Positions 1-11,640 of a DNA stretch of 64,000 nt are shown here, one piece after another. Numbering within the stretch: the first letter of the stretch is position 1; each line of letters starts with the position of its first letter. A program made the translations under genes and the position numbers. The stretch is taken from NCBI GenBank assembly GCA_949316235.1, contig OX438748.1, forward strand, positions 7,257,001-7,321,000. Reading direction: 5' to 3'. A model generated the notes under the pieces. That model had not been told where the DNA came from, searched no databases, and worked only from the letters and a program-made list of their open reading frames with translations. The DNA is from Oegoconia quadripuncta. Its lineage: Eukaryota > Arthropoda > Insecta > Lepidoptera > Autostichidae.

Positions 1-1744
1 AACCTTTTGAAATCCCGAATAAAACAATATTTTACATGTGGGGAAGGTACCTCACGTAAATTTGATTTTAATTTTCAGCTTTATATAGGACTCATAATTT
101 GCTAGTAAAACAGTTGTGAAATGCAGACAGACAAAGACAAACTATAAGGGAACACGGTAGTGCCCTAAAAACCAGTTTTCTAAAAGGTCGTTAACCCCTA
201 CCCTGTTGTCAAATCGCATCCGACGCCCTGCGAGACCCTTTGGACCCTTCCATTTGCAGACGTGGGTGATTTTCTTCTCACACTCTTACAAAAGCTAGAT
301 TTTACCCATTAGCTCATTAACAATTCATTTCATGTTTCAAAGTGGATTTCTTGGAAGAAAGTTAATTTTTACAGTTAACCCAATTCCTCATATATATTGC
401 ACATTAGATTAAAAATGGAAGACATAATATGTGTAAACCTCTATGCTAATTAGAATGTTCATTAAGACCTAATTTTAAAATGGAGGAAGCAAATAGTCTT
501 ACAAGTTACAGCTATTCCACTCAATGCATAAATAGACACCAATGATTTTACCATAATATCGATTCACAATTTTGTTATTAAAATGTTGTTTTTTTGGTTT
601 TGTAGAAATAAACTTATTAGTCCACAAATATTACGTACATTCAAGTAATTCACGTAATGGTAAATCGATACGAAATAAAACAGATGATGTTAAAAATACC
701 CACTTTATCCACATCTATTGTGACGGTCATTTTGATGAATGAAAACGAATAAATAGTGCTGACTGTCTATAATTAACACCCTTAATAATATAGAGACTAG
801 TAGTTTAGTTTAATAGCCATTGAAATCTACGTGAGCCGGCTTAATGGTTCATATAAAGATCAGTAGATACTATCTACAATACTTTGAAAATGAAAACCCT
901 TTGTAAAGTGACAAATTTTTACGACAGAACTTACTTATAACGTACAATCTAATTCTAAACAAAGTCTAGTCAAATCAGAGATAACGAAAATATAGTGGAC
1001 ATATCACAAATTAAAAGAAACAAACCTGAAGACTATACAACAGAATAATACTATGAAACAGCTACAATGAAAAAAAAATAACCCCTGATAGTGGGTTCTA
1101 AATTACTCAGACAGAAATGAATCCCATAAAATATGTAGCTAATGAAGTCTTTGAAATTACTAACGAAATATTAAGAAGTTTATTAATTATTGCGATAATA
1201 GAAACAAATGAAATTATAAAAACGAGTGCGCCACTTGAAAAGGGGTTAAAAAAAACTTAAGAAATGGGTCAACAAGAATCACTGGATGTAGCAAGTAAAC
1301 ACAACAAGATAAATATACAATTTTATGCTAAACCCAGTGACATTTCATGAGTCTTTAAATTGGAGACACAACGAAATTCTTTTCTAAAACTCATTCGTAA
1401 GCTTCCGCGTTTTTGTCAACATTTTTGTTCGCCGCTCTTCGTGAAGATAGATTGACCTTTCTTTTAGGTATTATTTCTGCTTCAACTAGAATACATTTAT
1501 TGAAGCGATACTTTTATTTTATAGTCAAGGAAGGAAATCAACATGTTAATAATCTTTAGACAAATTTTAGCTAAGACTAGGAAAATTTTAACTAAAAAAC
1601 AAGATAGTTAGGAAACATCTATCTACTGCTTAATACTCGTACAATGAGTGGTGCTAGCTCTATTAACGAATAATAACGTCGATATGACTTGGTAATTAGT
1701 GAGACATTAGGATAACTTAAAGTTAATAACATTTTATACCTGAA
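1..1744. other. AT-rich stretch, no gene seen
   Basis: No long open frame or recognisable repeat was found. The only useful signal is a minus-strand AATAAA (TTTATT at 1496-1501). It lies about 245 bases beyond the stop of the exon candidate at 1745-2157 and could be its polyadenylation signal. Confidence 0.5.
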
Positions 1745-2157
1745 TCACTTCGTAAGGTGCCGTAACATTACAGCCGTAACACAACCAAATTGACTAGTCA
1801 CGGACATAGTTATATCATCGATAACAATATAAAGCCACATCATGAAACCTTTAATGTAGTCGAGGTCCTGTACAAGGCGATACTTGTCTTCTTGCCTGTT
1901 CCAGATCAAACGAATTAGTTCACAACGAGTAATTACAAAAGGCTTAGTTTCAACTGGCAGGGCAGGAACAAGTCGCTTTACTAGGGATGCCAAGCACCCT
2001 TTGTGTCCTTTGGGAGCAACGTTATCTTGGGCACTGTTTTCCGGCGTAGCAATTTCATAAATTAAACCGCCCTGTGTCGTGAATACGTCGACGGTAATAT
2101 TGCGTGAAACTTGATTTATATCATCGTGTATGTCGCTCATTGTTGCTTCAAGGTGTA
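1745..2157 (-). CDS. candidate terminal exon or small single-exon gene, unknown protein
   Basis: I do not recognise this protein. On the minus strand a pyrimidine-rich tract ending in TTCCTTACCTAG sits just before 2157, a good 3' splice-site shape. The frame then stays open to a TGA at 1745-1747. An ATG at 2140-2138 has A at -3 and would give 131 residues starting MSDIHDD. The open frame continues upstream of the acceptor, so a short single-exon gene is also possible. The protein is mixed in composition, with a hydrophobic stretch near the C-terminus (around GFMMWLYIVIDD, residues ~95-110), possibly one membrane segment or a buried helix. A minus-strand AATAAA follows at 1501-1496. The segment is less AT-rich than its surroundings. 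It is also bounded by the 10-mer CACTTCGTAA at 1746-1755 and 2210-2219, which could be chance or a trace of insertion. The open length is unusual but not impossible by chance in a window this size. Confidence 0.4.
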
Positions 2158-2360
2158 CTAGGTAAGGAAGAAAGTTTAACAATGTGTTTTGTAAATAAGT
2201 AGTGACAAGCACTTCGTAAAATGACGAGACTGAATTTTGTGAGCACTTTAGGAGATGAGCTAAGTAAGCAGGTATTTTGTACTCAGAAGTAACACTAAAA
2301 TGACTAAATTCGCGTTAACAAAGTTTGCTTAAGAAACTAATGTGGAATATAAATCCATAC

Positions 2361-2446
2361 TCTATACTAATATTATTAATACTTATTTTCATAGAAAGGT
2401 CCGCGATAAAATAATTACTTGCGGGTGAATCGAATCGAAAAGCTAG
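2361..2446 (+). mobile_element. tiny non-autonomous Helitron relic
   Basis: It starts TCTATACTAATATTA, the usual 5' end of abundant lepidopteran non-autonomous Helitrons. It ends GCGGGTGAATCG...AAAAGCTAG followed by T, the matching 3' end. Only about 86 bp remain, so nearly all the interior is deleted. The other Helitron pieces in the window (50404-50600, 54290-54367, 61125-61295) carry the same end motifs. Confidence 0.55.
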
Positions 2447-5400
2447 TTGCACAATAATTGCTAAACTTCTTTTCACATTATATGCACTGAATCCTCAACG
2501 AACAATTTGACAAATCGAATAGATACGAATTAATAAATGCATAAAAAAGTAGATATATAAAATTGTACCTAAACAAATACATACTAAATTGATATTATTA
2601 TATTATATGAACAAAACGAAGCAAAATGTTAAGTGTTATAGAACACAAAACAAAAGCTTATATTCGGAAAAATATTTATAACGATCCACTCTAATTGAAG
2701 TCACCGGAATGTCATCATGGGTATTGCAAATCCGCTTGTAATGTAACAGGCAGTGTATTAATAAAGTTTAGTACCGCAACAATAAGAAACAGGGACAATA
2801 TCCGAACATAGTAAATTCTTCGGGACCACCGGAGGGCGAAGTTTTTATCGTTTATTGTGGCTACTAACTTATATTACGTGTTGCCGGTATCACGCAAACT
2901 AAGACTGCCCTTAAAGTTCCAGAATTCGTAGATTTATCGTGCTATATTAAAGCTAGTTGAGAGCAACTCGTGCGATACACGCAAGGGAAAACGCTTTTTC
3001 TTTTTAACCGTTTATTTAGGTCAAGCATGTTTTCTTTTTAATTTTTTCGATCCATTATAATTTCTCCTCTAGTTACATTTTGTTGTATTAAAATATTTTT
3101 CCAAGTAAATTTGGCTATTACAATTTTAATCTAATTAGTGCTTTTGTGTTGGTTGTTTTTCACCAATTCTGAAAATCTAAATTTGCTATAATATTTTATT
3201 AATAAATTACTAAAGATAATGAAATTTGACGACTATCAATTAGTTTTCATTTTTCTATAGATACAAAACTACAACATTTATTACTGACATTACAATTTAA
3301 GCGAGACTAATTTCGTAATTACCGACGTAACAATTTTTATTGTTGTTTTTGACTTATATATCACAATAATTCAAAAGTGGGTCGACGCTTACACCACTTA
3401 TTAGGTCAGGTCAAAGCTTTGTTTACCACAACATAATGTTGTAAAGGCGTCAAAGTAAACAGAGAACACAATTAGTTCGATGACATGCTTTTCTACAAAG
3501 CAGATATAATAGAACCGTAGTCATTCGTCAACGATAAAAATGAAATGAGATTCCATTGAAGAAAAAGTCATAAAAAAATGAGGTACCTATTGCACAGTTC
3601 GCTTACTGGATTTTCAATTCTAAGCTATCTCTCAGACAGATCGGCCAGATAATTTTTTCTCGTTAGCTGAGGCCTGCGGCTGAGTTGACAGAAGAAAGGT
3701 TTTAAAAGGAAATAGCGGGCGGCATTGTGCAGTAACCGACAGGATCCGGTTTGCTTCTCTAATGAGGCTCAGTCACGAACAATCTAACAGCCGTGATGCG
3801 ATCTTTGCCTGTAATTTCCTCAATTTGGAAAAACCAAAATGATCTTGAAAATGGTACAACGCTCTTGTTTTGTTCATGTAACACATATGAATTTGTATCA
3901 TCCAGTTTGTGACAGTTGCCTGATTCGAATGTGCCACAAATCATTGTTCAACTCTATTCCGGTCATCTATCGAGAGGTTATGTCGGTCAAAGACATTTTC
4001 AGTAGTACTCGTAATACAAATTGATTTTTAGAGAAGTAAGAGTAACAGTTTGATTTATTTCAGATTTACTCCTATAATCAGCTATCTCTTCCAATGCTGA
4101 TTAAATTTAAGATTCCGGGAATAACAATTTATTATTCTGCGAGAATATAATACCGTGTTAAAGAGAATAGTCCTCCCGCAAATCTCTATTTCAATTGCTG
4201 TCGAGATCTTTTCCTTGTCTTCGTATTTTCCATCCATTTCAATACTCGTGACTTATGAGATTTTTTGCTTCAGATCAAGGAAACGCGAAATGTTCTCAAA
4301 ATTGGAATTATTATAACGAGGTCGGCGTGAACTCAATGTCACGTTTCTCTTGACTTGGTCTTTCCTATTCCAAATAAAATACTATAATACATTTACGGGT
4401 GGCGTAACTACAAATGCTTTTAATTTCCGAAATTTCCTCTTATATATTTCATGACACTCTCCGTATCATTGACATATTGCGTTTAGCAGAGTAGTCAAAG
4501 AAATGTTGTTGTAATAGTTTCATGCAAATACACGTTCGTAAAGTGTATTATCAAATCATTGTTCATCAAGAATGTCCGAAGAGATCGGTTGTACTGATAA
4601 GTTCACCCTTGTCCAGTTTCATCACGTATATCCGTTAATATGTCTACCTTCATTTTCTATAAAGTGATTATCTACCTATCTGCCTAGTGCCTACCTTTAC
4701 GTCACGAACGATCGAAGCAATAATAGGACTAATCGTCTGTGGCTGGATTGGCCAGAGGGCATTCATTATATCAGCTTTCCAAAATCATCAATCAAACCGA
4801 CCCCACTTGTATCTCCTCTATGGGTCTATAATGCCCATTAGTATTGTATTATGTACATTTGAATACTGTATGACCGCTGCCACAATCGAGTCTCGATAAA
4901 GTTCTTAGTCTATTATAAACCCAAGAAAATTATTAATCGTCGTAATAAATATTTTAAAATAGACAGAATCTCTTTCCGTTATCGATCTGATAGATTTTTT
5001 GCTAATATCTTCTAGTTTACTTAACGTTCTAGTATATTAAGTACACTATAAAATTTACTCTGTTTCCCACTCGAGTATCTGTTCTTGAAAGATCAAAATT
5101 AGCTATAACTAAATGCATTTCCAACTTTGTGCACTATTCCTGTTGGTGTAAAAAATTCAACCCAATTAACTCGTTGGAATCTGTTCGGAAATCGCTATTT
5201 GGTTTGGTGCTTCGCAATCAGAGGTCGGTATGTCTAAAAACAGCTCGATTCAGGCAACATATATACAAACAACTGTATAAAAGTATCTCATGGTACGCTG
5301 GGAAAACCCATTTATCAATCACCATGCGCTACGTATTGGCAGCTACATATGTGCCAAATTCAGTAAGCTGCAGGATTTAAATGTTATGGGAATTAACACG

Positions 5401-5787
5401 AGAGCAGCTATTATAGCAATATTGATATAAATATTTAGAGTCTTAATCTAAATCAGAAAATAGATATTATGCCTAGTTTTTTCCCATTATTATGTGTAAA
5501 AAGGAATGCTTCAAGAAAAAAAAATAGGTTATAATCTTTCCACTACGTAAAAGTTTCATTACCTTTTCAGTTGATAGATCAAGTGATTCGATCAATATAT
5601 TAGTTAACAGTTACGTTAAGACTTTTCAGTTTTAATGATAATAGGGCAATGACGATGTTAAAAAATAAATTTCTATTTAAAAACAGGCCCCTCGTAATTA
5701 CTTAGCCTTTTCTTGGAATAGTCCTTTTCAACGATGTAGTAGAAAATACAAGCAACGAATTTACATGGAAACGGAAAAATTACGCAC
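2447..5787. other. AT-rich intergenic or intronic DNA, nothing recognised
   Basis: Only short open frames of about 60-80 codons on both strands, with no repeat family shared with the rest of the window and no convincing splice-site or domain signal. Confidence 0.5.
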
Positions 5788-6198
5788 ATGGCTGGTATAA
5801 TTCTGAGAAACAGGCAAAATATAACGCATCAAAGAGACCATAAAAATACAAATCTTCGGAAAGGCAGGGAACTAATAATATATTTAAAACTAAAGGCTTA
5901 CGATACGATTGGCTCGCACGGTCTTTCAAACTCAATTTTAGGCGACTTAACGACTTATTTTACTTCTATCGCGAACTTGAAACAACCAACAGCTTTCGAA
6001 GATAGTTCATTGTGTCATTTGGATACTTTTGCAATTTGCACATTTTTAAAACTTGCACATTATAAACCGAATCCAATTTTGTTATCTCAATATTGTGAAT
6101 ATTCTCCGAGTGGCAAGTTCAAAGTTATCGCTAGAGGTGTTAAAGATGCAAAAAGACCCCAAAATCTTTTAAAGGTAAACAAAGAATGTGAACTTTGA
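5788..6198 (+). CDS. uncharacterised ORF, 136 codons, doubtful
   Basis: The frame opens at an ATG (5788-5790) and runs 136 codons to TGA. The product is basic with no signal peptide, membrane segment or known motif. The C-terminal part reads SGKFKVIARGVKDAKRPQNL. A donor-like AAAG|GTAAAC lies at 6171-6180, inside the frame near its end, so this could be an internal exon with a spliced 3' side. Base composition matches the AT-rich surroundings. In ~65% AT sequence, one open frame of this length is roughly expected by chance among the six frames of 64 kb, so the evidence for a real gene is weak. Confidence 0.15.
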   Translation: MAGIILRNRQNITHQRDHKNTNLRKGRELIIYLKLKAYDTIGSHGLSNSILGDLTTYFTSIANLKQPTAFEDSSLCHLDTFAICTFLKLAHYKPNPILLSQYCEYSPSGKFKVIARGVKDAKRPQNLLKVNKECEL

Positions 6199-7299
6199 GG
6201 TGAACACCTGAGGCATTAAGGAAATCCTTCTCGAATATTAGGAACTTCACGTATAAATACAGTTACTCCAAACCCTACTAAGTCAAATAAATGCTTGAGT
6301 TGTGACGTTCTCCTCAACGCTTCCCTGATAACATGATTAGAGGATTTTTAAGAGGCATGTGAAATTATAGAGTTCTCAAAGATCGGCAACGTATTTACAG
6401 CTCCTCTGGTGTTGTAATAATTCACATTGGGTTAAGCCCATGAGTCCTTTTCCCTTCTTATTTATAAAAAAGCACATGGCAATCATTCATTGTTAATACA
6501 ATGAGTTAAAATTAGCGGCACGGACAGTTTTAGTAACTAGATTAGTAGATTTTTATTTTTCAAGTTGGTATTTGTCAGGTTCATATTAGACAATTTTATC
6601 GATATTTGAATAGGAAACTATAATAATTTATTTAGAATTTTAACAGGCATTTACGACAATGAACATTCCGAACGCAGATTATAATATAAATATGTAGAAC
6701 AAAATACTATTGAACTTTAAGGCACATGCAATTAACATGTCATTCCATTCAAGTGGATCTATATTCAGGTACTTCCTCGCGGTTGTAGACATATTTAATG
6801 CTATTGTTTGCTTGGGTTACCTACTCGAAATGGCTTTACTATTTCTTATGACAACAAATCTTTATTCTATAACATCTAAGAGTTCAGTGGAATGAAAGAA
6901 CGAAATTACTATAAATTTTCTTTTAGACGCATCATTCCGAATCTTAAATTCATGGATTCTACAGACGTCGACCATAATCTAAACAGTGGGAGTTTGTTGG
7001 TTTGTATGCATAGGATAAGGGTATAAGCCAATTTTGTCGGGGACATTTCCCTAAAAGTTTATGTCATAAAGCTTCTCCCTCCTCCATTCCTTTACATATT
7101 TGCAAACTGTATAACTTGCGAGCTCATTCCAGATAACCCGGACTCAATTCAAACCATTACTGATGGAGAAATACTTATCAAATTCCAATTCAACGAAAAT
7201 AAATTCCATGGATGTTTCTAACATCTCTGTCATTAAATTAGAAAAATTCACTTGGCTTGTTACATAATTGATTAACTAATTACACTACACGAATGGCAT
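6199..7299. other. no gene seen
   Basis: AT-rich, with only a short hydrophobic open frame at 6710-6895 that has no supporting signal. It lies directly next to the CpG-rich island that follows. Confidence 0.45.
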
Positions 7300-7640
7300 G
7301 TTGGTCGCGCGACGCGTAATTGCGACCGTCACGTGGTTTTTTTTACAAATGAATCGGTCACAGCACTGCACTGCACAGGGTTAAGCTATACCACAGAGGA
7401 TGCATATGTACAGAAGGATATGGGTTGTTAACGCGAGGGCGGTCGAGCCGCCACGCGCGACCGACGGGTTGTTGAGTCGGTGCTAGACGCATCTGCGACG
7501 GCCCACGACGCGGCCGGCCGGGCTTAGGACGCCCGTTGCACTGATGCGCGCGCTGCCGCCGCCGCCGGCGCTCAATACGGTAACGCCGCGCCCCACACAC
7601 CCCATTGCCACCTGTACGCTCAGTCACAACACCACGCCAT
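7300..7640. promoter_or_regulatory. CpG-rich island, possible promoter or first exon
   Basis: An abrupt GC- and CpG-dense block in otherwise AT-rich DNA. It is densest at 7430-7620, with runs such as CGGCCGGCCGGGC and GCCGCCGCCGCCGG. A CACGTG E-box lies near 7331. Arthropod initiator-like TCAGT occurs at 7620-7624 on the plus strand and as ACTGA at 7540-7544 for the minus strand. A minus-strand frame of 89 codons (7358-7627) is Arg/Pro-rich and looks like a by-product of GC content rather than a protein. In insects such islands often mark promoters or 5' untranslated exons; which strand would be transcribed cannot be told from the sequence. No copy of it is seen elsewhere in the window. Confidence 0.4.
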
Positions 7641-8572
7641 GGTTTCTGACTCTATAAACAAGACGATCTTCATGGGTGTTTATCTTTTTTGGAAGATTCA
7701 CTTGCCAAACGTATCATGCCGAGAATTCGCTCTCGTTTTTGATTTTGTTTTTATAGATGCAGTCTCCCGCAACTTCAGGATAGATATCTAATTAAGTCAG
7801 AATGCTTGTGTTATGTGTAAAACTAATAATAATGTATGCTATGTTGAGTTAAACGTTCGAGTTTTACGTGGTCTTTAATAAGCCGCTAAATTAAGTTACA
7901 ATATTAAATATATTTAAGGTGTCCTTATTTAGTATTACGTAAATATTATATCAATTTTAACCTGTAATACTCGTTGAACGCTAATATAACTATTACTTAA
8001 ACTATTAAATAGATCAGAGTATTATAATCAGTCTCATGCACCCTCATATATAAATGATTGTCTATTTAGTTCAAGAATACCATGAAAAGTCGTCGAATTC
8101 TTACTGAAACTATAAATTACATTCATTCATTCAATTCACTATTATTACTTTTACCACTTGATATGTTTTTAATTCGATTTATTACACATAACCTGTTAAA
8201 CTTACTCGTTCTATTCCACAAATAATTCTTGGAGCACAATTAATTGTATTCATGCTGATTCTCTTTGTAACAAACGTTAATATTGTCCAATATCTGCATG
8301 TCATTGTAATGACTGAATTTAAAGGATCTTTTTGTAATAACACCCAATTTAATATACTCTATTCAAGAGCAAGTAAATCATATTCTATTCTATTTAAAAA
8401 ATGGATTATTAAAGTTACAATTACCCTCAAATTAATTTCTTTTAAGCACAATCTGAAGTCTTCGAATAAACTATTTATTGTTTAAGTTATTATTGTACGC
8501 AATATTAACGTGTAACAATCCAATCTTATTATTAAAAAATAATAATATGTTGTTATGAACATACGGCTCAAA
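7641..8572. other. AT-rich, no gene seen
   Basis: Nothing recognised. An open frame at 8252-8485 is composed mostly of codons expected from AT-rich DNA. If the island to the left is a promoter read rightwards, this would be first-intron sequence. Confidence 0.4.
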
Positions 8573-8637
8573 GAAGTTAAAATTTAACTAAAGTAGTAGT
8601 AACAGTATTATTACTACTTTAGTTAAATTTTAACTTC
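8573..8637. repeat. perfect 26-bp stem hairpin
   Basis: The arm at 8573-8598 (starting GAAGTTAAAATTTAAC) is exactly repeated as its reverse complement at 8612-8637, leaving a 13-nt loop. It could be a very short palindromic MITE or a foldback. No second copy is seen in the window. Confidence 0.75.
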
Positions 8638-10080
8638 TCAAATAACAGTTTGTTGAACGGAATTGAAACCTGAAGATTAACTTGCTGGTGTAGATACAAC
8701 GAAGCCCTATCGGGAATAACTTTCAGGCTTCCATTTAAGGAGGTGTGGATTCAATCTTGTCGGTTACGTAACGATAACTCTCACCTTTCTCTTAATTAAA
8801 GAGACAGCAATTAACAACACTTGATGACATTTTACAATCAAATTATATTCGCAATAATATTACCTATAATGTCAATCTGTTTCGTTATCTCATCTAATTT
8901 TGCTGCCAAAAGCGTTATTAATAGCATCATGAGAATATGATTAATAGTGGTAGAGGTGGGTGATAATTAGTAACGGGACATTTTAATGACTATCTTCACC
9001 ATAATGATCTTCAACAAGCTGTAAAATTTCACTGCTGGGGTTAAAGTGTTTATCTAATTGCGATTTATGGGAATTTGGGCTAATCGCCATTGCCTAAACA
9101 ATATATTAGAACTCCGCACCAATATTCGAACAAATGTAACTGTCCGAAGTCTGTGTAGCCCCATTTGGACATGTTCTCTCGGAATCTACCGACCCCGGTA
9201 CGCAGTCTTTTGAGTGACTTCCATACGGGCTATTCCAGATCGTGACCCGATGGAAAGCTTTTACAGAGGCATTGGTTGTTTTATGACTGGTTTTAATACT
9301 GAATATTATTGACAAAACTAGCAATTAAGTATGTTTACATGTTCTACGAAATTCTCTTAGATCTGCGTAAACATACCTCCTATGAAAATAGAAGCGCCAT
9401 CCTGCCTATTCCAAGGATACATATCACAAAATCCGATATTCCTAAGGTCGCGATTCCCTCTCTTCAACCCTGAAGGGATAATTCTGTTAACCCCCGCGTT
9501 ATCGGTCCACTACACTCGGTTTGAACATCTGTTTCTTTAGATCAAACGTTGTGGAAACTTCGGAATTTTTTAGTGTTATAGGTAGTGTAAAAAGAAGGTA
9601 GCTGCTATTTGTTACAGTTATAATAGAAGTAATTGAGTTAATATTTAAAAATGTTCAACGCGGGAAATGTACATATAAATAACAAAATTAAATTGTAAAA
9701 ATTATGTATTAAGGTTTAATTTTATAAAACAAATTGAAAGTGAACTAGCATAACTCTAAAATTACATGAAAATTATTTTGAAGGTATGTGTTGTGAATTT
9801 TATAACAAACTTGTTTTATGAAAATCATAAGATCCACGGTATGTGAAGTATGCTTTAAAATACGACTTGGAAGAATAAACGAGCAGGCCAGCACAACTTA
9901 TGTTAGGTGGCTTAGATAGCGACACAAAATTTCTCCTGTTCAAATGTTATCACTTTTCGTAGCACAGCGTGACAGATGAGAAAATTGACGTCACGTCATG
10001 ACCGGACAGAAATCACATGACTGTCTTAACGACGATATACCTAAATAGTTCTATCAGTTAATACTACCCAATACACCAAA
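8638..10080. other. no gene or clear repeat seen
   Basis: Mixed-composition DNA with short open frames only (such as 9106-9324, minus strand). No conserved motif was found on either strand. Confidence 0.45.
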
Positions 10081-10565
10081 CACGGCCTATTTGGTATATT
10101 GGTTAGAAACTCTGACTGTTATACCAAAAGGTCGCGGGTTTAAATCCTGCTAGAGGCATATGTTTTTGTCGCGTTATGGATGTTTTTCATTTATATGACG
10201 ACCGATTGGTGTAGTGGATAGTCACCCTATCAGCGAAACCAATGGTTGCGGGTTCGAATCCCGCGAGGGGTAAATGTTTGTATGATGAATATGAACATTT
10301 ATTCCCGAGTCTTGGATGTTTATATTTATGTATGTTTATCCGTTATCTAGTATCCATAGCACAAGTTTTGCTTAGTTTGGGACTAGATGATTGGTGTAAG
10401 TGTCCGAAATATTTATTTATTTATTTATTTATTTATATAAGTTTTTATGTACAAAAAAAAATGTATTTGTGTAGCTTATCAACCACCTGGTATCCATAAT
10501 ACAAGCCTAGTTGCTTGGTGTGGAACAAGATGGCGCTGTGTGTATGTGCAAAGATATTTATTTAA
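10081..10565 (+). mobile_element. SINE-B copy split by a SINE-A insertion
   Basis: The left part (10081-10196) has a tRNA-like head (GGCCTATTTGGTATATTGG, then CGCGGGTTTAAATCC as a degenerate box B). The right part (10441-10565) is the SINE-B tail (AATGTATTTGTGTAG...CTGGTATCCATAA...GATGGCGCTGTGTGTA). The uninterrupted order of these blocks is visible at 33278-33550. Everything between them is a complete SINE-A. A short TTTATAT-like sequence on both sides of the insert may be its target-site duplication. Confidence 0.75.
10197..10440 (+). mobile_element. SINE-A, full-length tRNA-derived SINE
   Basis: The head carries pol III box A (TGGTGTAGTGG, 10207-10217) and box B (GGTTCGAATCC, 10251-10261). 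The body contains TTATTCCCGAGTCTTGGATG and GTTATCTAGTATCCATAG. The 3' end is a (TTTA)n tail to about 10440. It is the best-preserved SINE-A copy in the window and is nested in SINE-B. Other copies are at 19912, 24184 (split), 41010, 46355 and 59715. It is transcribed by pol III if active and depends on LINE machinery. Confidence 0.8.
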
Positions 10566-10904
10566 AAGACTCCATGTCGCAACCGCAAATCTTTCTCATT
10601 CGAGTCGGGCAAGTTCAGTTACTTTTTATGGTTTCGTAGCCAAAATTCTTAATTTGACAAGAAAACCCTAACAGTAACTCATAGTTCTCAAAAGTTCGTA
10701 CTTATAAGTTATGATGCTCTCTGTTTTACTGGCAGACAATAGTGATGTAAAACTGAATTTTTAAAAGAAAAATAAAAAAAAACCACGGAGCCGCGAACAC
10801 GGCAAAAATAAGTAACTGACAATATTTATCACTTTCGAAATAAGCTGATACAAGCATTTAGATTTTTTTTTGGTTAATATTAAATGATAAAGCTACAAAG
10901 CACT

Positions 10905-10933
10905 TACTTTGGTTACGTCATGTAACCAAAGTA
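10905..10933. repeat. 12-bp stem hairpin
   Basis: TACTTTGGTTAC at 10905-10916 pairs exactly with GTAACCAAAGTA at 10922-10933 around a 5-nt loop. It is short, AT-moderate and single-copy. No downstream T-run suggests a terminator. Confidence 0.5.
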
Positions 10934-11511
10934 TCTGAACGTGACCTGCTTAGAATGACTGTTTAAATATTTAGGAGTAACAGATTTTTAAAATACAAGA
11001 CGATCCCAAAGCGGCTCACTGCGCTCCTTATCAAAGTTAAGAACAACCATTTATAGAAGTTTCAGTTTCCAAAAACATTAACAAGATTAAACTGACGTTG
11101 AGGACGTGACATCTGCTTTTCAGGTCCAACGAAAAGAAGGATATATTTAAAGTAATAACTATAATAATAATAAGGCAGGAGTATTCCAATATCCTTACTG
11201 AACTCGAAGAAATATCATCCTTATTAGCCCACACCAGTGCGCTGATAAACATAGGCCTCTTCTAAGAAGCACCATAGAACCCAATTTTCGGCATTATGCA
11301 TCCTATGGCTTTCTGCCCCCCGATGTCCCCCCATGTAACGGGGGTTTGTCACTACGTTTGTCCAGAGCTTTGTTTATGACTTCAGTTGTCCAGCGAATGT
11401 AAATTAATCAGCAATGGGTAGTGTATCTATGTAATTTATATTTATCTACAGAATAAATTATCGTATTATTACTTAGATGTTGATTGTGTTTGAATCTACT
11501 ATAGGTACTTC
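10934..11511. other. no gene seen
   Basis: Only a 71-codon minus-strand open frame (11037-11252) without motifs. Nothing else recognised. Confidence 0.4.
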
Positions 11512-11640
11512 GTCATCATTATCATATCAGGTACAGAACGTTTACTGCTGAACAGAGGCCTCCCCAATAGAATTCCAGAGCGATCCACGTCTGCGTCCAT
11601 TTACACAGACGACCTTAAACCTTAGTCTGATAAAGGTCTA
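11512..11640 (-). mobile_element. 3' end fragment of a non-LTR retrotransposon
   Basis: On the plus strand it reads TCATCATTATCATATCAGG...TTTACTGCTGAACAGAGGCCTCCCC. This is the reverse complement of the common lepidopteran endonuclease/reverse-transcriptase element 3' end. It aligns to the left part of the larger copy at 12566-13022. Only the last ~130 bp remain. Confidence 0.6.

Noticed and set aside
10251..10261. GGTTCGAATCC box B motifs as functional tRNA genes (also at 19970, 24210, 37481 and 46526)
   Set aside because: No cloverleaf can be completed; each motif continues into a SINE body and tail shared between copies.
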